Shown piece after piece: positions 25,537 to 35,334 of a DNA stretch of 64,000 bases. Under the pieces are notes generated by a model. It did not search any database. It was not told the DNA's origin and saw nothing but the letters and a program-made list of their open reading frames with translations. The stretch is from an uncultured Opitutales bacterium (GTDB taxonomy: Bacteria > Verrucomicrobiota > Verrucomicrobiia > Opitutales > Intestinicryptomonadaceae): positions 1 through 64,000 of the forward strand of contig CALXLM010000025.1 of assembly GCA_944389195.1 (NCBI GenBank), written 5' to 3'. Within the stretch, counting starts at the first letter, position 1; each line of letters starts with the position of its first letter. Made by a program: the position numbers and the translations under genes.

Positions 25537-28500
25537 CTATTCCGACAGCCGCTCTATGTGGCCTGCGACTTCCTCCCTGAGCTTCTCCACCACTTCGGGG
25601 TTCGGCAGGAGTTCAACCGAGCGGGTTCCCCGCGCGTTCGGATACACGGCCAGCGACTTTACCTTCTCAAGTGTTTCGAGCGCCGCTTTGTCGCCGCTCT
25701 TTGTGGCGAGCTTTTCGAGCATGGTGTAGTATTCGTAGTCTTCCTGCCCGTCGCGAACCGATTCGAACCTGATTGACGGGAATATTTCGTTGCGCCCGAT
25801 TATTTCGCCGGAATACAAGAAATATCCGTCTCCGTTCGGATAGCGCGTGCGGTTGCGCACGTCCGGAGCCGGGAAGCTTATCCTGTCGTAGTGCATGCCC
25901 CATTTGAAGGGGTTGCGCGTGTACCAGTCCACTCCCCAATATTCGTACCCCTCAAAGCCGCCCGCATAGCAGAATATGGACATTATCCTTTCCTGCGCGC
26001 AATAGGGCGTGTTTATGCAATAGTTGCCGTCTGTGGTGAAGAGCTTTTTCTCGCCCCTTTTGTTTATTTCTGCGATATCCGACGGCGTCCTTTCGGACGA
26101 CATGTCGATGCCCCATGTGTTTATCCCCCCCGCGAGCATGGGCGTGTACGCCCACGTGCTCGAGTAAAGCATGGCTTTGGGTTCGACGCTCTTTACCAAT
26201 GAACAGTACGCCTTGACCATGTCGGCAATTCCGTCGACGTCGCAATGTGGTTCGTCGCATACGTACCAAAGAAAATTGTCGCGCCAGCCTTTTTTATCGA
26301 GATGGTCGTATATTAGTTTCACCCGCGCTTTGAGTTCTGCGGTATATTCTGGACGGAACTTTTTCAGGTCGGCTCCGGGGTAGGGGAAAGAGCCTTCGTA
26401 TGGGGCTATCGGCTTTTTTAGGGAATTGTCGTCCCTATATATTCTGCTGAATCTGTTTGCAAAAGCGAACGACGATATCTGCGGCAGATACATCATTTTT
26501 ACGCCGAGCTTGCCGAACGACTCCTCGCAGAACGCGTCGAATTCCGAAAAATCGGCCGCAAGCTTTCCGTCGCGCATAAAGAATTTTATTTTCGGCGGTA
26601 TGTCCACGGTGGTTCTGTATTTCGCCATAAACTCCTGCAGCTGCATTAGGTCGTAGAATTTGCTCGTAATTCCCGGAGCTTTTACTTCGGCCCTCCAGCC
26701 GCCGTTGAATCCGCCTCCGCGCGCGTCGAATATGGCAGTAAGCCCCGCCTTTTGGGGAATGGCGAATTTTCTTACCGTCACGGTATAAGGTATGCTCGCA
26801 ACGGTTTCGCCGCCGTCCGTGAAAGATACGGACCCTTCGTATTCGCCGTCGGCGGTGTTTTCGTCGGCATGGAAAGTAAGCCATACTGATTCCGTGCTCT
26901 TGCTGTCGAGGTCGATATGGTTTTGGGATACCAGAGGGTCGGGGTATTCCTCTATCATTGAGTTGCGCGGAATGCAGCGCTCGTTGTATTTCACCCCGTT
27001 AAAAATCTGGTATGCGCTCGGAGCGTCGCACACGATGTTGAGCGCCACCGATACCTTGGGGGCGCCCAAACCGGTTTTCCCCGCGCCCGTTTCCCCGCCC
27101 GCGCCCTTCAATTTCGGAGCGGGCGCGGAGATTTCGAGCCTGCGCTTCTTGCCGTTTGTTCTGACAGCCAGCTGCAGGTTTTCGTATTCGTTTTTCGCGA
27201 GCGATATTGCCGGAATTTTTTGGACCGACGGCGGCGAAAAAAACTTAAAAACCTTTATTATCGGGCTTACCTGCCATGCCGCGAAATATTCAGGCCCGCT
27301 GTCGGCAAGCGATTCATAGCGGAATTTCGACGCCCTTATAGACTCTCCGGCGAACATGCCGTCTATCATTACGTTCCCCTTGCCCCCTATGAGCGCGTCG
27401 ACCCATATTCGGTCGCCGTCTTTTGAGGTCAAAAATCTGGAAGATGCCACCCAATCCCCGGAGGAAAAAACTGCGGAATTGCGGTAGGAGGTGTTTCCGC
27501 CGTTGATGATAAGAAAACGCGGAAGGCCTATGTCGCGCGGCTCCCCGCACGATTTTACCCATGCTATGCCCGCGTAGGTTTTGTTGGGTTTTACTTTTAT
27601 TTCCTGCCTCAGCCCGAAATAATCGTTCGGCAGTTTTGGACGGTGCGCTTTCTTCTTTCCCGACGATGCTCCCGCGGGGAATTTGAATCCGCCGGTAGCC
27701 TCGTCTTTTATGTGCTCGTTGAACTTTATTCGCAGGGCGCGTTTGCCAAAAAGCCCCCCGTCCACAACCGCAATCTCGCCGGAGTTTTCGGCTTTCGACA
27801 TGCGAAGCGCCCAGTCTTGGTCCATGCCGCTTTCAAAGCTTGGATTTTTTATGAGATTTGCTTTGGAGTTGAGAATCGCTTCAAAACCTGACGAGTCGTC
27901 CCTGTTTTTTACGTCGGAGACCAAATCGCTTAAAATATAGCTCGCCTGTTTTGAGGCGGCAACCTTTGCGGCGCGGTTTTTCCTGTTTTCTGATATGTAA
28001 ATATTGTATTGGGTTTCGGTATTGGGCGCAATGGGGTCTAACGGGAATATGATGTCCTTGTTGAGCAGCGCGCTTGGAATTTCCCTGCCGTTTTTGTAAA
28101 CCTTAAAGTCGGAGGGCCTGAAATTGCCGCGCGACACGATATTTATTGGGACTATGCCTATCGCATCTCCCGTAGCTTCGCCGGTCAAATTGAAGAACGA
28201 GGCGGTCGCGCGAAGGTTGAATTTGTCTTTGGGAGCCTCCCAGTCCTTTTCAGCAGAATCTTTTGACAGCTTAAGCTTTTCCGTCCGGTGCGCTTTTAGG
28301 GAGTACTTTTCAGTTTGAGAATCCCTCAATATTTTAACGTTGTCGAAATATCCCTCTCCGGATTTTATGTCCGCAACAGCCGAAAAGGCGGCCCCTGTGG
28401 CGCCTTTCGGCACTTCTGCGACAAGCGTGAGCTTTTGCCAGTCGGAAGTTCCCGTCAACATTTTGCCGCTTCTGACGACCTTGAATTTTCCGTCTTTAAA

Positions 28501-29229
28501 GTTGAATATAAGCGCTATTCCAACGCCACCGCCTTCGCCCGCCTCGACCGAGTCGGTGCGTACGTACGCCGAAACTTTTATGGCGTTTCCTTCGGTCAGC
28601 ATGTCGGCTTTGGGATACATTCTGCGCGAGGCGGATTCCGGTGTGTCAATCCTGAGCGGAAGCTTGTAGGAGTAGGGCGACAAATCGTCACGCACGGTTC
28701 GGAGCGACTTCCTTCCGCTTTTTGCGTATTTTTGGGAAAGTGCGTCTGCCGGAATATTCTTTCCGTTTCGGTACGTCCACCCGAGTGGAAAGGATTCCCC
28801 GTTTTCCGAGTCGAAATTTTCGCTTTTGTTGAACAGATAGTAGCTGTCCGGAGGTTCGATGGCGTCGGGGTTGTCGAAATAAACCCACACGCTTGCTTTT
28901 GATTTTGCGGGGCAATCGGCGGGTATCACCAGGCAGGATTTCTTATTCAGCCTCTGGGTGTCTGGGAAAACCGCGAACAGTAGTTCTTTGCCGTTTTCTG
29001 ATACGACCCTTATGGACGCCTTGTTTTGCCCCGAAATGCCGAGCGTTTTTGCCGCAACTTTTATCGGATAGGCTTCGAAATCCGAGTCGGTTTTGTTTTC
29101 GATTTCCAGCTTTACGCGCTTTGCGGCCGGAGTGCCCCCGTCGAGATACAGCGGGTAGTCCCACGGCCTTGCATGCGCGAAGGCATATAACATCAAAAAT
29201 AGTACGGCGAAATTAAACGTTCTCTTCAT
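25537..29229 (-). CDS. Large secreted DUF4091-type glycoside-hydrolase-like protein
   Basis: A 1230-residue protein with a signal peptide (cleavage after AHA near residue 20). The N-terminal beta-rich part includes PLYLDGG and carbohydrate-binding-like domains (roughly 20-330 and 480-690). The C-terminal third has a barrel-type region with FLWYVCDEPH, which holds a likely catalytic or binding Asp-Glu pair, followed by the DUF4091 signature near the end (YEYWGVDWY, YPNGDGYF, RDGQEDYEYY). DUF4091 proteins are found in polysaccharide utilisation loci and are presumed glycosidases. A good ribosome site (GAGGAAAG) precedes the ATG. A paralogue is encoded at 39596. It lies between rplT and pheS with its own promoter region and terminator. 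Confidence 0.82.
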   Translation of the reverse strand: MKRTFNFAVLFLMLYAFAHARPWDYPLYLDGGTPAAKRVKLEIENKTDSDFEAYPIKVAAKTLGISGQNKASIRVVSENGKELLFAVFPDTQRLNKKSCLVIPADCPAKSKASVWVYFDNPDAIEPPDSYYLFNKSENFDSENGESFPLGWTYRNGKNIPADALSQKYAKSGRKSLRTVRDDLSPYSYKLPLRIDTPESASRRMYPKADMLTEGNAIKVSAYVRTDSVEAGEGGGVGIALIFNFKDGKFKVVRSGKMLTGTSDWQKLTLVAEVPKGATGAAFSAVADIKSGEGYFDNVKILRDSQTEKYSLKAHRTEKLKLSKDSAEKDWEAPKDKFNLRATASFFNLTGEATGDAIGIVPINIVSRGNFRPSDFKVYKNGREIPSALLNKDIIFPLDPIAPNTETQYNIYISENRKNRAAKVAASKQASYILSDLVSDVKNRDDSSGFEAILNSKANLIKNPSFESGMDQDWALRMSKAENSGEIAVVDGGLFGKRALRIKFNEHIKDEATGGFKFPAGASSGKKKAHRPKLPNDYFGLRQEIKVKPNKTYAGIAWVKSCGEPRDIGLPRFLIINGGNTSYRNSAVFSSGDWVASSRFLTSKDGDRIWVDALIGGKGNVMIDGMFAGESIRASKFRYESLADSGPEYFAAWQVSPIIKVFKFFSPPSVQKIPAISLAKNEYENLQLAVRTNGKKRRLEISAPAPKLKGAGGETGAGKTGLGAPKVSVALNIVCDAPSAYQIFNGVKYNERCIPRNSMIEEYPDPLVSQNHIDLDSKSTESVWLTFHADENTADGEYEGSVSFTDGGETVASIPYTVTVRKFAIPQKAGLTAIFDARGGGFNGGWRAEVKAPGITSKFYDLMQLQEFMAKYRTTVDIPPKIKFFMRDGKLAADFSEFDAFCEESFGKLGVKMMYLPQISSFAFANRFSRIYRDDNSLKKPIAPYEGSFPYPGADLKKFRPEYTAELKARVKLIYDHLDKKGWRDNFLWYVCDEPHCDVDGIADMVKAYCSLVKSVEPKAMLYSSTWAYTPMLAGGINTWGIDMSSERTPSDIAEINKRGEKKLFTTDGNYCINTPYCAQERIMSIFCYAGGFEGYEYWGVDWYTRNPFKWGMHYDRISFPAPDVRNRTRYPNGDGYFLYSGEIIGRNEIFPSIRFESVRDGQEDYEYYTMLEKLATKSGDKAALETLEKVKSLAVYPNARGTRSVELLPNPEVVEKLREEVAGHIERLSE

Positions 29230-29530
29230 GGCTTTCCTCTAATGACAATGACTTTCCCAATAAGTTATCGATAAGGTTTGCGTTCATAATTTATTCTCAA
29301 TTTGCAAAAAAGCAAAATCAAGCGCAAACAGCGCAAAAAAAGCAAAACTGTTTAATTGCCCCAAACATTTTTTTTCGAACTTTTTTTAAAGGATTCCAGG
29401 CGCTTTAAAGGGCGGTTTTGAGCGGCGCATAAGCCCCGCCCATGCCTCCTTCGGCTATGCCCCGGAGCGCGAATCTTGCGCACACCGCGATTTTGGACCG
29501 AAAAAAGCTGCCGGGCTGTTTATTGCCGAC
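29230..29530. other. Spacer holding the promoter region of the DUF4091-type gene
   Basis: This spacer between the secreted-protein gene and the rplT terminator is AT-rich near 29270-29400, with A/G-rich minus-strand sequence and repeated GCGCAAA and GCAAAA words (29320-29347). No gene is evident; the part from 29400 to 29520 is GC-richer and without recognisable structure. Confidence 0.45.
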
Positions 29531-29560
29531 AAAAAAACCTCGGATTTCATCCGAAGTTTT
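29531..29560 (-). terminator. Rho-independent terminator of rpmI-rplT
   Basis: On the minus strand AACTTCGGAT and ATCCGAGGTT pair around GAA and are followed by a run of T. It ends the ribosomal-protein operon 60 bases past rplT, so pheS-pheT are not simply read through from it. Confidence 0.8.
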
Positions 29561-29620
29561 AACGCCTTTAATTAAAGGCCTTTGCCCGCTAATTGGCGGT
29601 GCGCAAATTTGGCATAAAAA

Positions 29621-29980
29621 TTACTTTTTTATGGAGTCGGCCACTTTTTTGATAAGGGCCGCAAATGCCGCTTCGTCGTTGATTGCCAGCTCCGAAAGCT
29701 GCTTTCTGTCGATTTCAATATTGAGGGATTTCAGTCCGGCCACAAATACGCTGTATTTCAAGCCGGCCGCCCTACATGCGGCATTGATGCGCGTTATCCA
29801 AAGGCTCCGGAAATCGCGGCGGCGGACCCGCCTGTCGCGGTAAGCGTATTTTCCCGCGCGCTGAACGGCGTCTTTTGCATAGCGGAAGAGCCTGGATTTA
29901 TTTCCGAAGTACCCTTTTGCAGCTTTAAGCGTGCGCTGTCTGCGTTTGCGCGACGCAACCGATGTATTTACTTTTGGCAT
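29621..29980 (-). CDS. rplT: 50S ribosomal protein L20
   Basis: A 119-residue protein with the L20 pattern: basic N-terminus (KRRQRTLKAAKGYFGNKSRLFR), RDRRVRRRDFRSLWITRINAA, and the C-terminal globular part. It binds 23S rRNA early in large-subunit assembly. It follows rpmI by 76 bases. Confidence 0.98.
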   Translation of the reverse strand: MPKVNTSVASRKRRQRTLKAAKGYFGNKSRLFRYAKDAVQRAGKYAYRDRRVRRRDFRSLWITRINAACRAAGLKYSVFVAGLKSLNIEIDRKQLSELAINDEAAFAALIKKVADSIKK

Positions 29981-30056
29981 GTTTTTTGTCTCCTATATTT
30001 TTATTTGCCTGGGGGTCGCCTTCACCCTTTCGGCGGTTTTGTTGTTTTGCTTCTAA

Positions 30057-30248
30057 TTACGCGAACGGGATCGCCTTTTTAACGTTGGCCGCCACCCCGG
30101 GGGCCACCGCTTTGTCGTGCGCCATTGCGCGCTTCTGCTTTATTGATTTGGCGCTCAGAAGGTGGCGTTTGCCGGGACTTCTGCGAAGCACTTTGCCCGA
30201 ACCAGTAATCTTGAAGCGTTTGACTATCGATTTTTTTGTCTTTTGCAT
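30057..30248 (-). CDS. rpmI: 50S ribosomal protein L35
   Basis: A 63-residue protein, typical L35 (KTKKSIVKRFKITGSGK and GKRHLLSAKSIKQKR). In most bacteria infC precedes rpmI; here rpmI is the first gene and a divergent gene follows, so infC is elsewhere. Confidence 0.97.
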   Translation of the reverse strand: MQKTKKSIVKRFKITGSGKVLRRSPGKRHLLSAKSIKQKRAMAHDKAVAPGVAANVKKAIPFA

Positions 30249-30494
30249 TTCTTGTCTTCTAAGAAAATTTAAAGCGAATTATTCAATACAAAAAAAGCCC
30301 CCTGTAAAGTAAAAAATTAAAAAAATGTCCGCTTAAAAGCAGCGCACAGAGTATATTTTTGCCGCGAAGCAAAAAAAACGTTTCAATTGCAACAAAAAGC
30401 CTTAATAATTGTCATAAAAAACAAACCATGAAGATAACCGCAGGGATTTGCGTCGCGTTTCCCTTCCGGAGGAGTAAATAGGGCGCCCGAATAA

Positions 30495-31064
30495 ATGAAA
30501 GCTGTAATTTTGACATTCTGCATCGCTCTTCTGATTTGCGGCGTTCGGGCCGGAACCGTAAAGTCCGGTTCGGCGGGAGTGGTGATTTTGCCCCAAAATC
30601 CCTTTAAAACAAAAGTGACATACCGCGACATACGCGGAAACGTCATCGGCACGTACTCTCCGACAAAAATAGAGCGTGTTATTTACAGCGATACGGACGG
30701 GAACGTCACTACGGAAATGTCGCCGCAGTCCTCTCTATGCACGTTTCCTCCTCCTCCGCCTCCAAGAGTGGGGCAGCACGGGAAAGATCCTTTTGGGGGA
30801 GCCGGCGGGGCTTCTGCCTCGGGAAGGCCTCCGCCGCCTCCTCCGGCAAAAGCCGGGCAGGGGAATTTGGGCGTGAAAGATCCTTTTAGCGCACATTCCG
30901 GCGGAGCTTCGATTTCTCAAAGTGTTTCCGGAACCCAAAAAAGCGCTTCGGTATCGGCCGCAAAGGAAAAGTCGGGGTCTTCTGATGCGCGTGAACAGCC
31001 TGGTTCGTCCGCTTCGGCTTCCGGCAGCACGTCTGCGGAAAAGCCCCGGCAAGAGACCGAATAA
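30495..31064 (+). CDS. Secreted protein with proline-rich tandem repeat, unknown function
   Basis: A 189-residue protein. A signal peptide covers residues 1-19 (cleavage near VRA). A folded-looking part (20-80) with RDIRGNVIG and SDTDGNVTT precedes a low-complexity tail. The tail holds two copies of a unit of about 27 residues: six prolines, then a GQ turn, KDPF and GGAS (85-109 and 112-141), followed by a Ser/Ala/Glu-rich end. Six prolines in a row twice would need EF-P for translation. A GGAGGAG sequence lies about 20 bases before the ATG; an in-frame TAA directly before the ATG excludes a longer start. No family recognised. Confidence 0.6.
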   Translation: MKAVILTFCIALLICGVRAGTVKSGSAGVVILPQNPFKTKVTYRDIRGNVIGTYSPTKIERVIYSDTDGNVTTEMSPQSSLCTFPPPPPPRVGQHGKDPFGGAGGASASGRPPPPPPAKAGQGNLGVKDPFSAHSGGASISQSVSGTQKSASVSAAKEKSGSSDAREQPGSSASASGSTSAEKPRQETE

Positions 31065-31137
31065 AAGATTGTCCGCCTAACCGACGGAAGTGCCGCCGTT
31101 CAACAGGCGCTGTTTAATAGTTTTTATTCTCTATCCG

Positions 31138-32010
31138 CTATTCTATATTTTGCGTCTGTTCTCGTATCCTCTCGAGTTCGTTTTTCAAGTCTATGGCGAT
31201 TTTTGTGACTTCGAGGGAGTTTGCTTTGCTCGCTATTGTATTGATTTCGCGACCCATTTCCTGGCAGATAAAGTCCATCTTGCGGCCTACGGGGTCTGTT
31301 TCCTCCATAGCCGACAAAAATTGGTCTATATGGCTTTTAAGCCTGGTTGTCTCTTCGCAGATGTCGCACCTGTCGGCGAAAATGCATATTTCTTTCAATA
31401 CGCGATCGTCGTTTGTATCGAGCTCAAGGCCGGCGTTTGCGAGCCTTTGAAGGAGCTGTTCCCTATACTTTTGCGGAGCGTCGCGAGATGCTTTTTCAAC
31501 CGCGCAGACCATTTCGTAAACCGCCTGCAAGCGCATTTTTAGGTCTGATTTCAAGGTTTCGCCCTCGGTCCGCCTCATGTCGTCGAGGCGCATGGCGGCC
31601 TCCTCAAAAGAGGGCTCTATCTCTTTCCATAATTCCTCCCAATCGGCGGAGGAGTTGCCGACGGATAGCATTTCTGCGATTTTTATGACGAGATCCGCCG
31701 TGGGCTCGAATTTTACTTCGAAAGCGCTGCAGGTCTGTTTAAGGCGGTTGAATATTTCATGCAGGCGGGGGTCGTCGAGTGGAATGTCGGTGCCCTCCTG
31801 CCGGTTTTCCGCCCTTACGGACACCGATATTTTGCCGCGGGTGACCGTTTTTTTTAGGGTTTGGGCCATTAGCCGCTCCATGGGGGCCCATTCGCGCGGC
31901 ATGGATACCGACAACTCCATTCCCTTTTTATTGACAGATGAGATGTCGATTGAGATGTCATAATTCGCGCAGTGTTTCTTTGCGCGGCCGAAACCCGTCA
32001 TGCTTTTCAT
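31138..32010 (-). CDS. YicC/YloC family endoribonuclease
   Basis: A 290-residue protein with the family ends intact: MKSMTGFGRA at the start and GREINTIASKANSLE and LKNELERIREQTQNIE near the end. Family members are metal-dependent RNases linked to stationary-phase RNA turnover. It follows ilvD by one base. Confidence 0.95.
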   Translation of the reverse strand: MKSMTGFGRAKKHCANYDISIDISSVNKKGMELSVSMPREWAPMERLMAQTLKKTVTRGKISVSVRAENRQEGTDIPLDDPRLHEIFNRLKQTCSAFEVKFEPTADLVIKIAEMLSVGNSSADWEELWKEIEPSFEEAAMRLDDMRRTEGETLKSDLKMRLQAVYEMVCAVEKASRDAPQKYREQLLQRLANAGLELDTNDDRVLKEICIFADRCDICEETTRLKSHIDQFLSAMEETDPVGRKMDFICQEMGREINTIASKANSLEVTKIAIDLKNELERIREQTQNIE

Positions 32011-32011
32011 T

Positions 32012-33847
32012 TTACAGCCTTCTTACCGCTCCGTCCGCGGCGGACGATACGGATTTTGCGTAGAATTGAAGGGCTTTGGATATTTTTCTGTCCCGTTTGG
32101 GCTTGTAGGCCATGTCGCCCTTCGCCTTCATCTTTTGGCGGCGGGAATCCATTTCTGCGTCCGAAATCTCGAGCGAAATTGTGCGGGCCGGAATGTCGAT
32201 TGAAATGATGTCGCCGTCTTCCACGAGGGCGATGTCTCCTCCGTCGGCCGCTTCGGGCGAGGCATGGCCTATCGAAAGGCCGCTTGTTCCTCCGGAGAAA
32301 CGCCCGTCGGTGAGAAGCGCACAAACCTTGCCGAGGCCCATGCTTTTCAAATGGCTTGTGGGATAGAGCATTTCCTGCATGCCAGGGCCGCCTCTGGGGC
32401 CCTCGTACAGGATTACGACGACGTCGCCGGGCGAAACTTTCCCGCCGCGTATTGCCAAACTTGCCTCCTGTTCGGAGTCGTAGACCTTTGCGGTTCCCTT
32501 AAACCTGAGTATCGACTCGTCGACGCCGGCTGTTTTGACTATGCAGCCGTCGAGGGCTATGTTTCCCTTTAAAACGGCGAGCCCGCCGTCTTTGCTGAAA
32601 GCGTTTTCAACCGAGCGGATTGCTCCATTTTTTCTGTCTGTATCCGGTGCGTCATAATAGTTGTCCTGCGACCATGCCTCGGTGCTATGCGCGTTTCCGG
32701 GGGCTGCAAGGAAGAATTTTTTTGTTTTGGGGCCGCACGATGGCGACATGATATCGTTTGCTTTTATCGCGGCGCCCAGTGTTTTGCCGCAAACGGTCTT
32801 GGCCTTTGTGTCGATGAGTCCCGCCCGCGCGAGTTCCCCCATTATCGCCATGATGCCGCCTGCGCGGTGCACGTCTTGAATGTGGACTTTCTGGGTACTT
32901 GGGGCTACTTTGCAAATGCAAGGCGTGGTTCTGGATAGGGCGTCGATATCCGACATTGAGAAATCAACTTCCGCCTCCCTCGCTATGGCGAGAAGGTGCA
33001 GCACGGTGTTGGTGCTTCCGCCCATTGCGATGTCGAGTTTCATGGCGTTGAGGAACGAGTTGCGCTTTGCAACTGAACGCGGAAGGACTGAGTCGTCTCC
33101 GTTTTCATAGTATGCCTTTGCCATTTCTACGATCCTTTTGGCCGCTTTTTGAAACAGGCTTTTGCGGGCTTTGTGGGTGGCGACCAATGTCCCGTTCCCG
33201 GGAAGCGCCACGCCGATAGCCTCCATTAGGCAGTTCATTGAATTTGCCGTAAACATTCCGGAACACGAGCCGCATGTGGGGCATGCGTTGCGTTCCATAA
33301 TCATGCTGTCGGCATCTGATACATTGGGGTTCGCGCCGGCTATCATGGCGTCGATCAGGTCTAATTTGCGCTCTCCGTCCGACAATTTCGCTATTCCGGC
33401 TTCCATTGGCCCCCCGGACACGAAAATCGTCGGGATATTCATTCTCATCGCCGCCATCATCATGCCGGGCGTGATTTTGTCGCAATTTGAAATGCAGATG
33501 AGCGCGTCCGCACAGTGCGCGGCGCACATGTATTCTACGCTGTCGGCTATGAGTTCCCGCGAGGGCAGCGAGTAAAGCATGCCTTCATGGCCCATCGCTA
33601 TTCCGTCGTCTATGGCGATGGTGTTGAATTCGCGCGCTATGCCTCCCGCTTTAGCAATTTGCCCGCACACGAACTTTCCGATTTTATCGAGGTGCACGTG
33701 TCCGGGCACGAACTGCGTGTACGAGTTGGCGACCGCTATTACCGGTTTGCCGAAGTCTTCCTCTTTTACGCCCGTAGCGCGCCACAGAGCGCGCGCTCCG
33801 GCCATGTTTCTGCCGTTAAAGCTTTTTTTTGAATTGTATTCTGGCAT
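32012..33847 (-). CDS. ilvD: Dihydroxy-acid dehydratase
   Basis: A 611-residue protein (E. coli 616). The start at 33847 ([21 protein letters not shown]) matches the family. The iron-sulfur cysteine motifs CDKITPGM and [19 protein letters not shown], and the late PSCGPKT and GRFSGGTSG, are intact. It converts 2,3-dihydroxy-isovalerate and -methylvalerate to 2-keto acids in branched-chain amino acid synthesis. Confidence 0.97.
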   Translation of the reverse strand: MPEYNSKKSFNGRNMAGARALWRATGVKEEDFGKPVIAVANSYTQFVPGHVHLDKIGKFVCGQIAKAGGIAREFNTIAIDDGIAMGHEGMLYSLPSRELIADSVEYMCAAHCADALICISNCDKITPGMMMAAMRMNIPTIFVSGGPMEAGIAKLSDGERKLDLIDAMIAGANPNVSDADSMIMERNACPTCGSCSGMFTANSMNCLMEAIGVALPGNGTLVATHKARKSLFQKAAKRIVEMAKAYYENGDDSVLPRSVAKRNSFLNAMKLDIAMGGSTNTVLHLLAIAREAEVDFSMSDIDALSRTTPCICKVAPSTQKVHIQDVHRAGGIMAIMGELARAGLIDTKAKTVCGKTLGAAIKANDIMSPSCGPKTKKFFLAAPGNAHSTEAWSQDNYYDAPDTDRKNGAIRSVENAFSKDGGLAVLKGNIALDGCIVKTAGVDESILRFKGTAKVYDSEQEASLAIRGGKVSPGDVVVILYEGPRGGPGMQEMLYPTSHLKSMGLGKVCALLTDGRFSGGTSGLSIGHASPEAADGGDIALVEDGDIISIDIPARTISLEISDAEMDSRRQKMKAKGDMAYKPKRDRKISKALQFYAKSVSSAADGAVRRL

Positions 33848-34347
33848 GGTTCTAATGTTTTTCGTTAGAAATAACGGTTCGCATAAAATCACTGCTTGGC
33901 GGGTGCGTCAACAAAAGTTTTACGCCGTTCCAACCTTTGCTTTTTCTTAATGGCCGCCGAAGCGCCGAGGCGGCTTTCCCCGCGGTTGCCGTGTTTTGGA
34001 ATGCGGCGGAGCCCGGCGCGCGGTTGCAGTTTTTAAACGGGAAAATAAATACCGGCGGACTGCTTTAATGCGGCGCGCCGGCGTTTGCCGTGCACATGGC
34101 AATGGGGGCCGGGCGATCGGGCTTGGGTTTAACTTTTTTTAAATGCGTGTTTTCTTTGCAAGTGGGGCCGCGCGTTTCCAAAACCGCGCGTGGCGCCGCG
34201 GCCGGCCGTTTTCGTAGCCGCTGAATTTTCTGCCGCCGGTTAAAAAAATCGGCAGTTATTTTGCGGCCGTTTATGCGAACTTGGAAGTTTTTTTGTTGTA
34301 AGGGGGAATTTTTCTTTCATTATTCTGCGGATATAAAATTTAATAAG
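33848..34347. other. Divergent promoter spacer, no gene seen
   Basis: A 500-base spacer between ilvD (minus) and scpB (plus). It is unusually GC-rich in the middle (33950-34220) and AT-rich at both ends. Short GC stems occur, but no RNA gene, terminator pair or coding frame can be supported. Confidence 0.45.
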
Positions 34348-35334
34348 ATGGCTTTCAATCTGAAGAAAATTTTGAGGGCACTTTTGTTGTCCACGAGCGA
34401 CGCGCTGACTATCAAGGATATTCAGGCGGTCGTTGCGCGCTACCACTCGGAGCAGGAAAACCTGAGAAAGTCGGCCGCATCGAGAAGCGGGGGTGTATCC
34501 GGAGAGGCGCGCGAAGAAAACGCCGGGGAAACTGGCGAATATTCGTCTTCCGGCATAGAGGCCGGCGAGCAGGCTGAGATAGAGGACATCATGGCGCAGG
34601 TCCCGACGCTTCTTACCGCCACGCAAATCCGCGAGGCCATGGAGGAGATTGCCGCGGAGTTCGAAAGCGGCGACGACGTCTGCCGCCTGCTTCAAAGCGC
34701 GTCCGGCTTCAAGCTTGCAATATCTAAAGACTACGCCGAGTGGGTAAGGCTCCTGAGAAACGATCCGCGGCCGCAGAGGCTTACGCGAGCCGCGCTTGAA
34801 ACTTTGGCGATAATAGCCTACCGCCAGCCCGTCACACGCGCGGAAATAGAGGCAATCAGGGGTGTGAATGCTGACGGGGCAATCACGCGCCTCACTGAAA
34901 AAGACCTTATTTATATTAGCGGCCGCGCTGATCTTCCGGGGCGCCCGATACAATTTTCTACCACGCAGAATTTTTTAGATTTTATAGGAGTAAGCTCCAT
35001 AGAGGAGCTGCCCGCTTCCGACGTGCTCAGTCCCGGGCAGATATCTGAATGGATACGCCGCGCAAGCTCGCCGTCAGACATAGCCGAAAAGGATGTGGGG
35101 CTTCCCTCTAACGATGCCGAACACAACAGCCGGCGCATGGAATTGGACGCCGAGGGCCGGCAATACGTCGAAAGCGTCCCCGAGTCGGAGTCGGAGGCGC
35201 TTGAGGCCAAAGATTCGCAACATGTCGGGGCGGAGCATTTCCCTTACGGCGGCGCCGAAAGCGCGGAAAGCCGGGATGGGTTCGAGCCCGAAAGCGGCGA
35301 CGATGCCGGCGTAAATTCAAAACAGGAAATTTGA
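34348..35334 (+). CDS. scpB: Segregation and condensation protein B
   Basis: A 328-residue protein, longer than the usual 180-220. The start at 34348 (MAFNLKKILRALLLSTSDALT) fits the family. Two winged-helix domains are visible; the core motif AIIAYRQPVTRAEIEAIRGVNAD lies near 180. An acidic Ser/Gly/Glu insert (about 35-75) interrupts the first domain, and an acidic tail of about 90 residues follows the second. It partners ScpA and SMC in chromosome condensation. The stop overlaps the pheA start by one base. Confidence 0.92.
   Translation: MAFNLKKILRALLLSTSDALTIKDIQAVVARYHSEQENLRKSAASRSGGVSGEAREENAGETGEYSSSGIEAGEQAEIEDIMAQVPTLLTATQIREAMEEIAAEFESGDDVCRLLQSASGFKLAISKDYAEWVRLLRNDPRPQRLTRAALETLAIIAYRQPVTRAEIEAIRGVNADGAITRLTEKDLIYISGRADLPGRPIQFSTTQNFLDFIGVSSIEELPASDVLSPGQISEWIRRASSPSDIAEKDVGLPSNDAEHNSRRMELDAEGRQYVESVPESESEALEAKDSQHVGAEHFPYGGAESAESRDGFEPESGDDAGVNSKQEI

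Noticed and set aside
34240-34953. A long minus-strand frame opposite scpB
   Set aside because: It is antisense to a clear scpB gene and reads as the shadow of its codon pattern.
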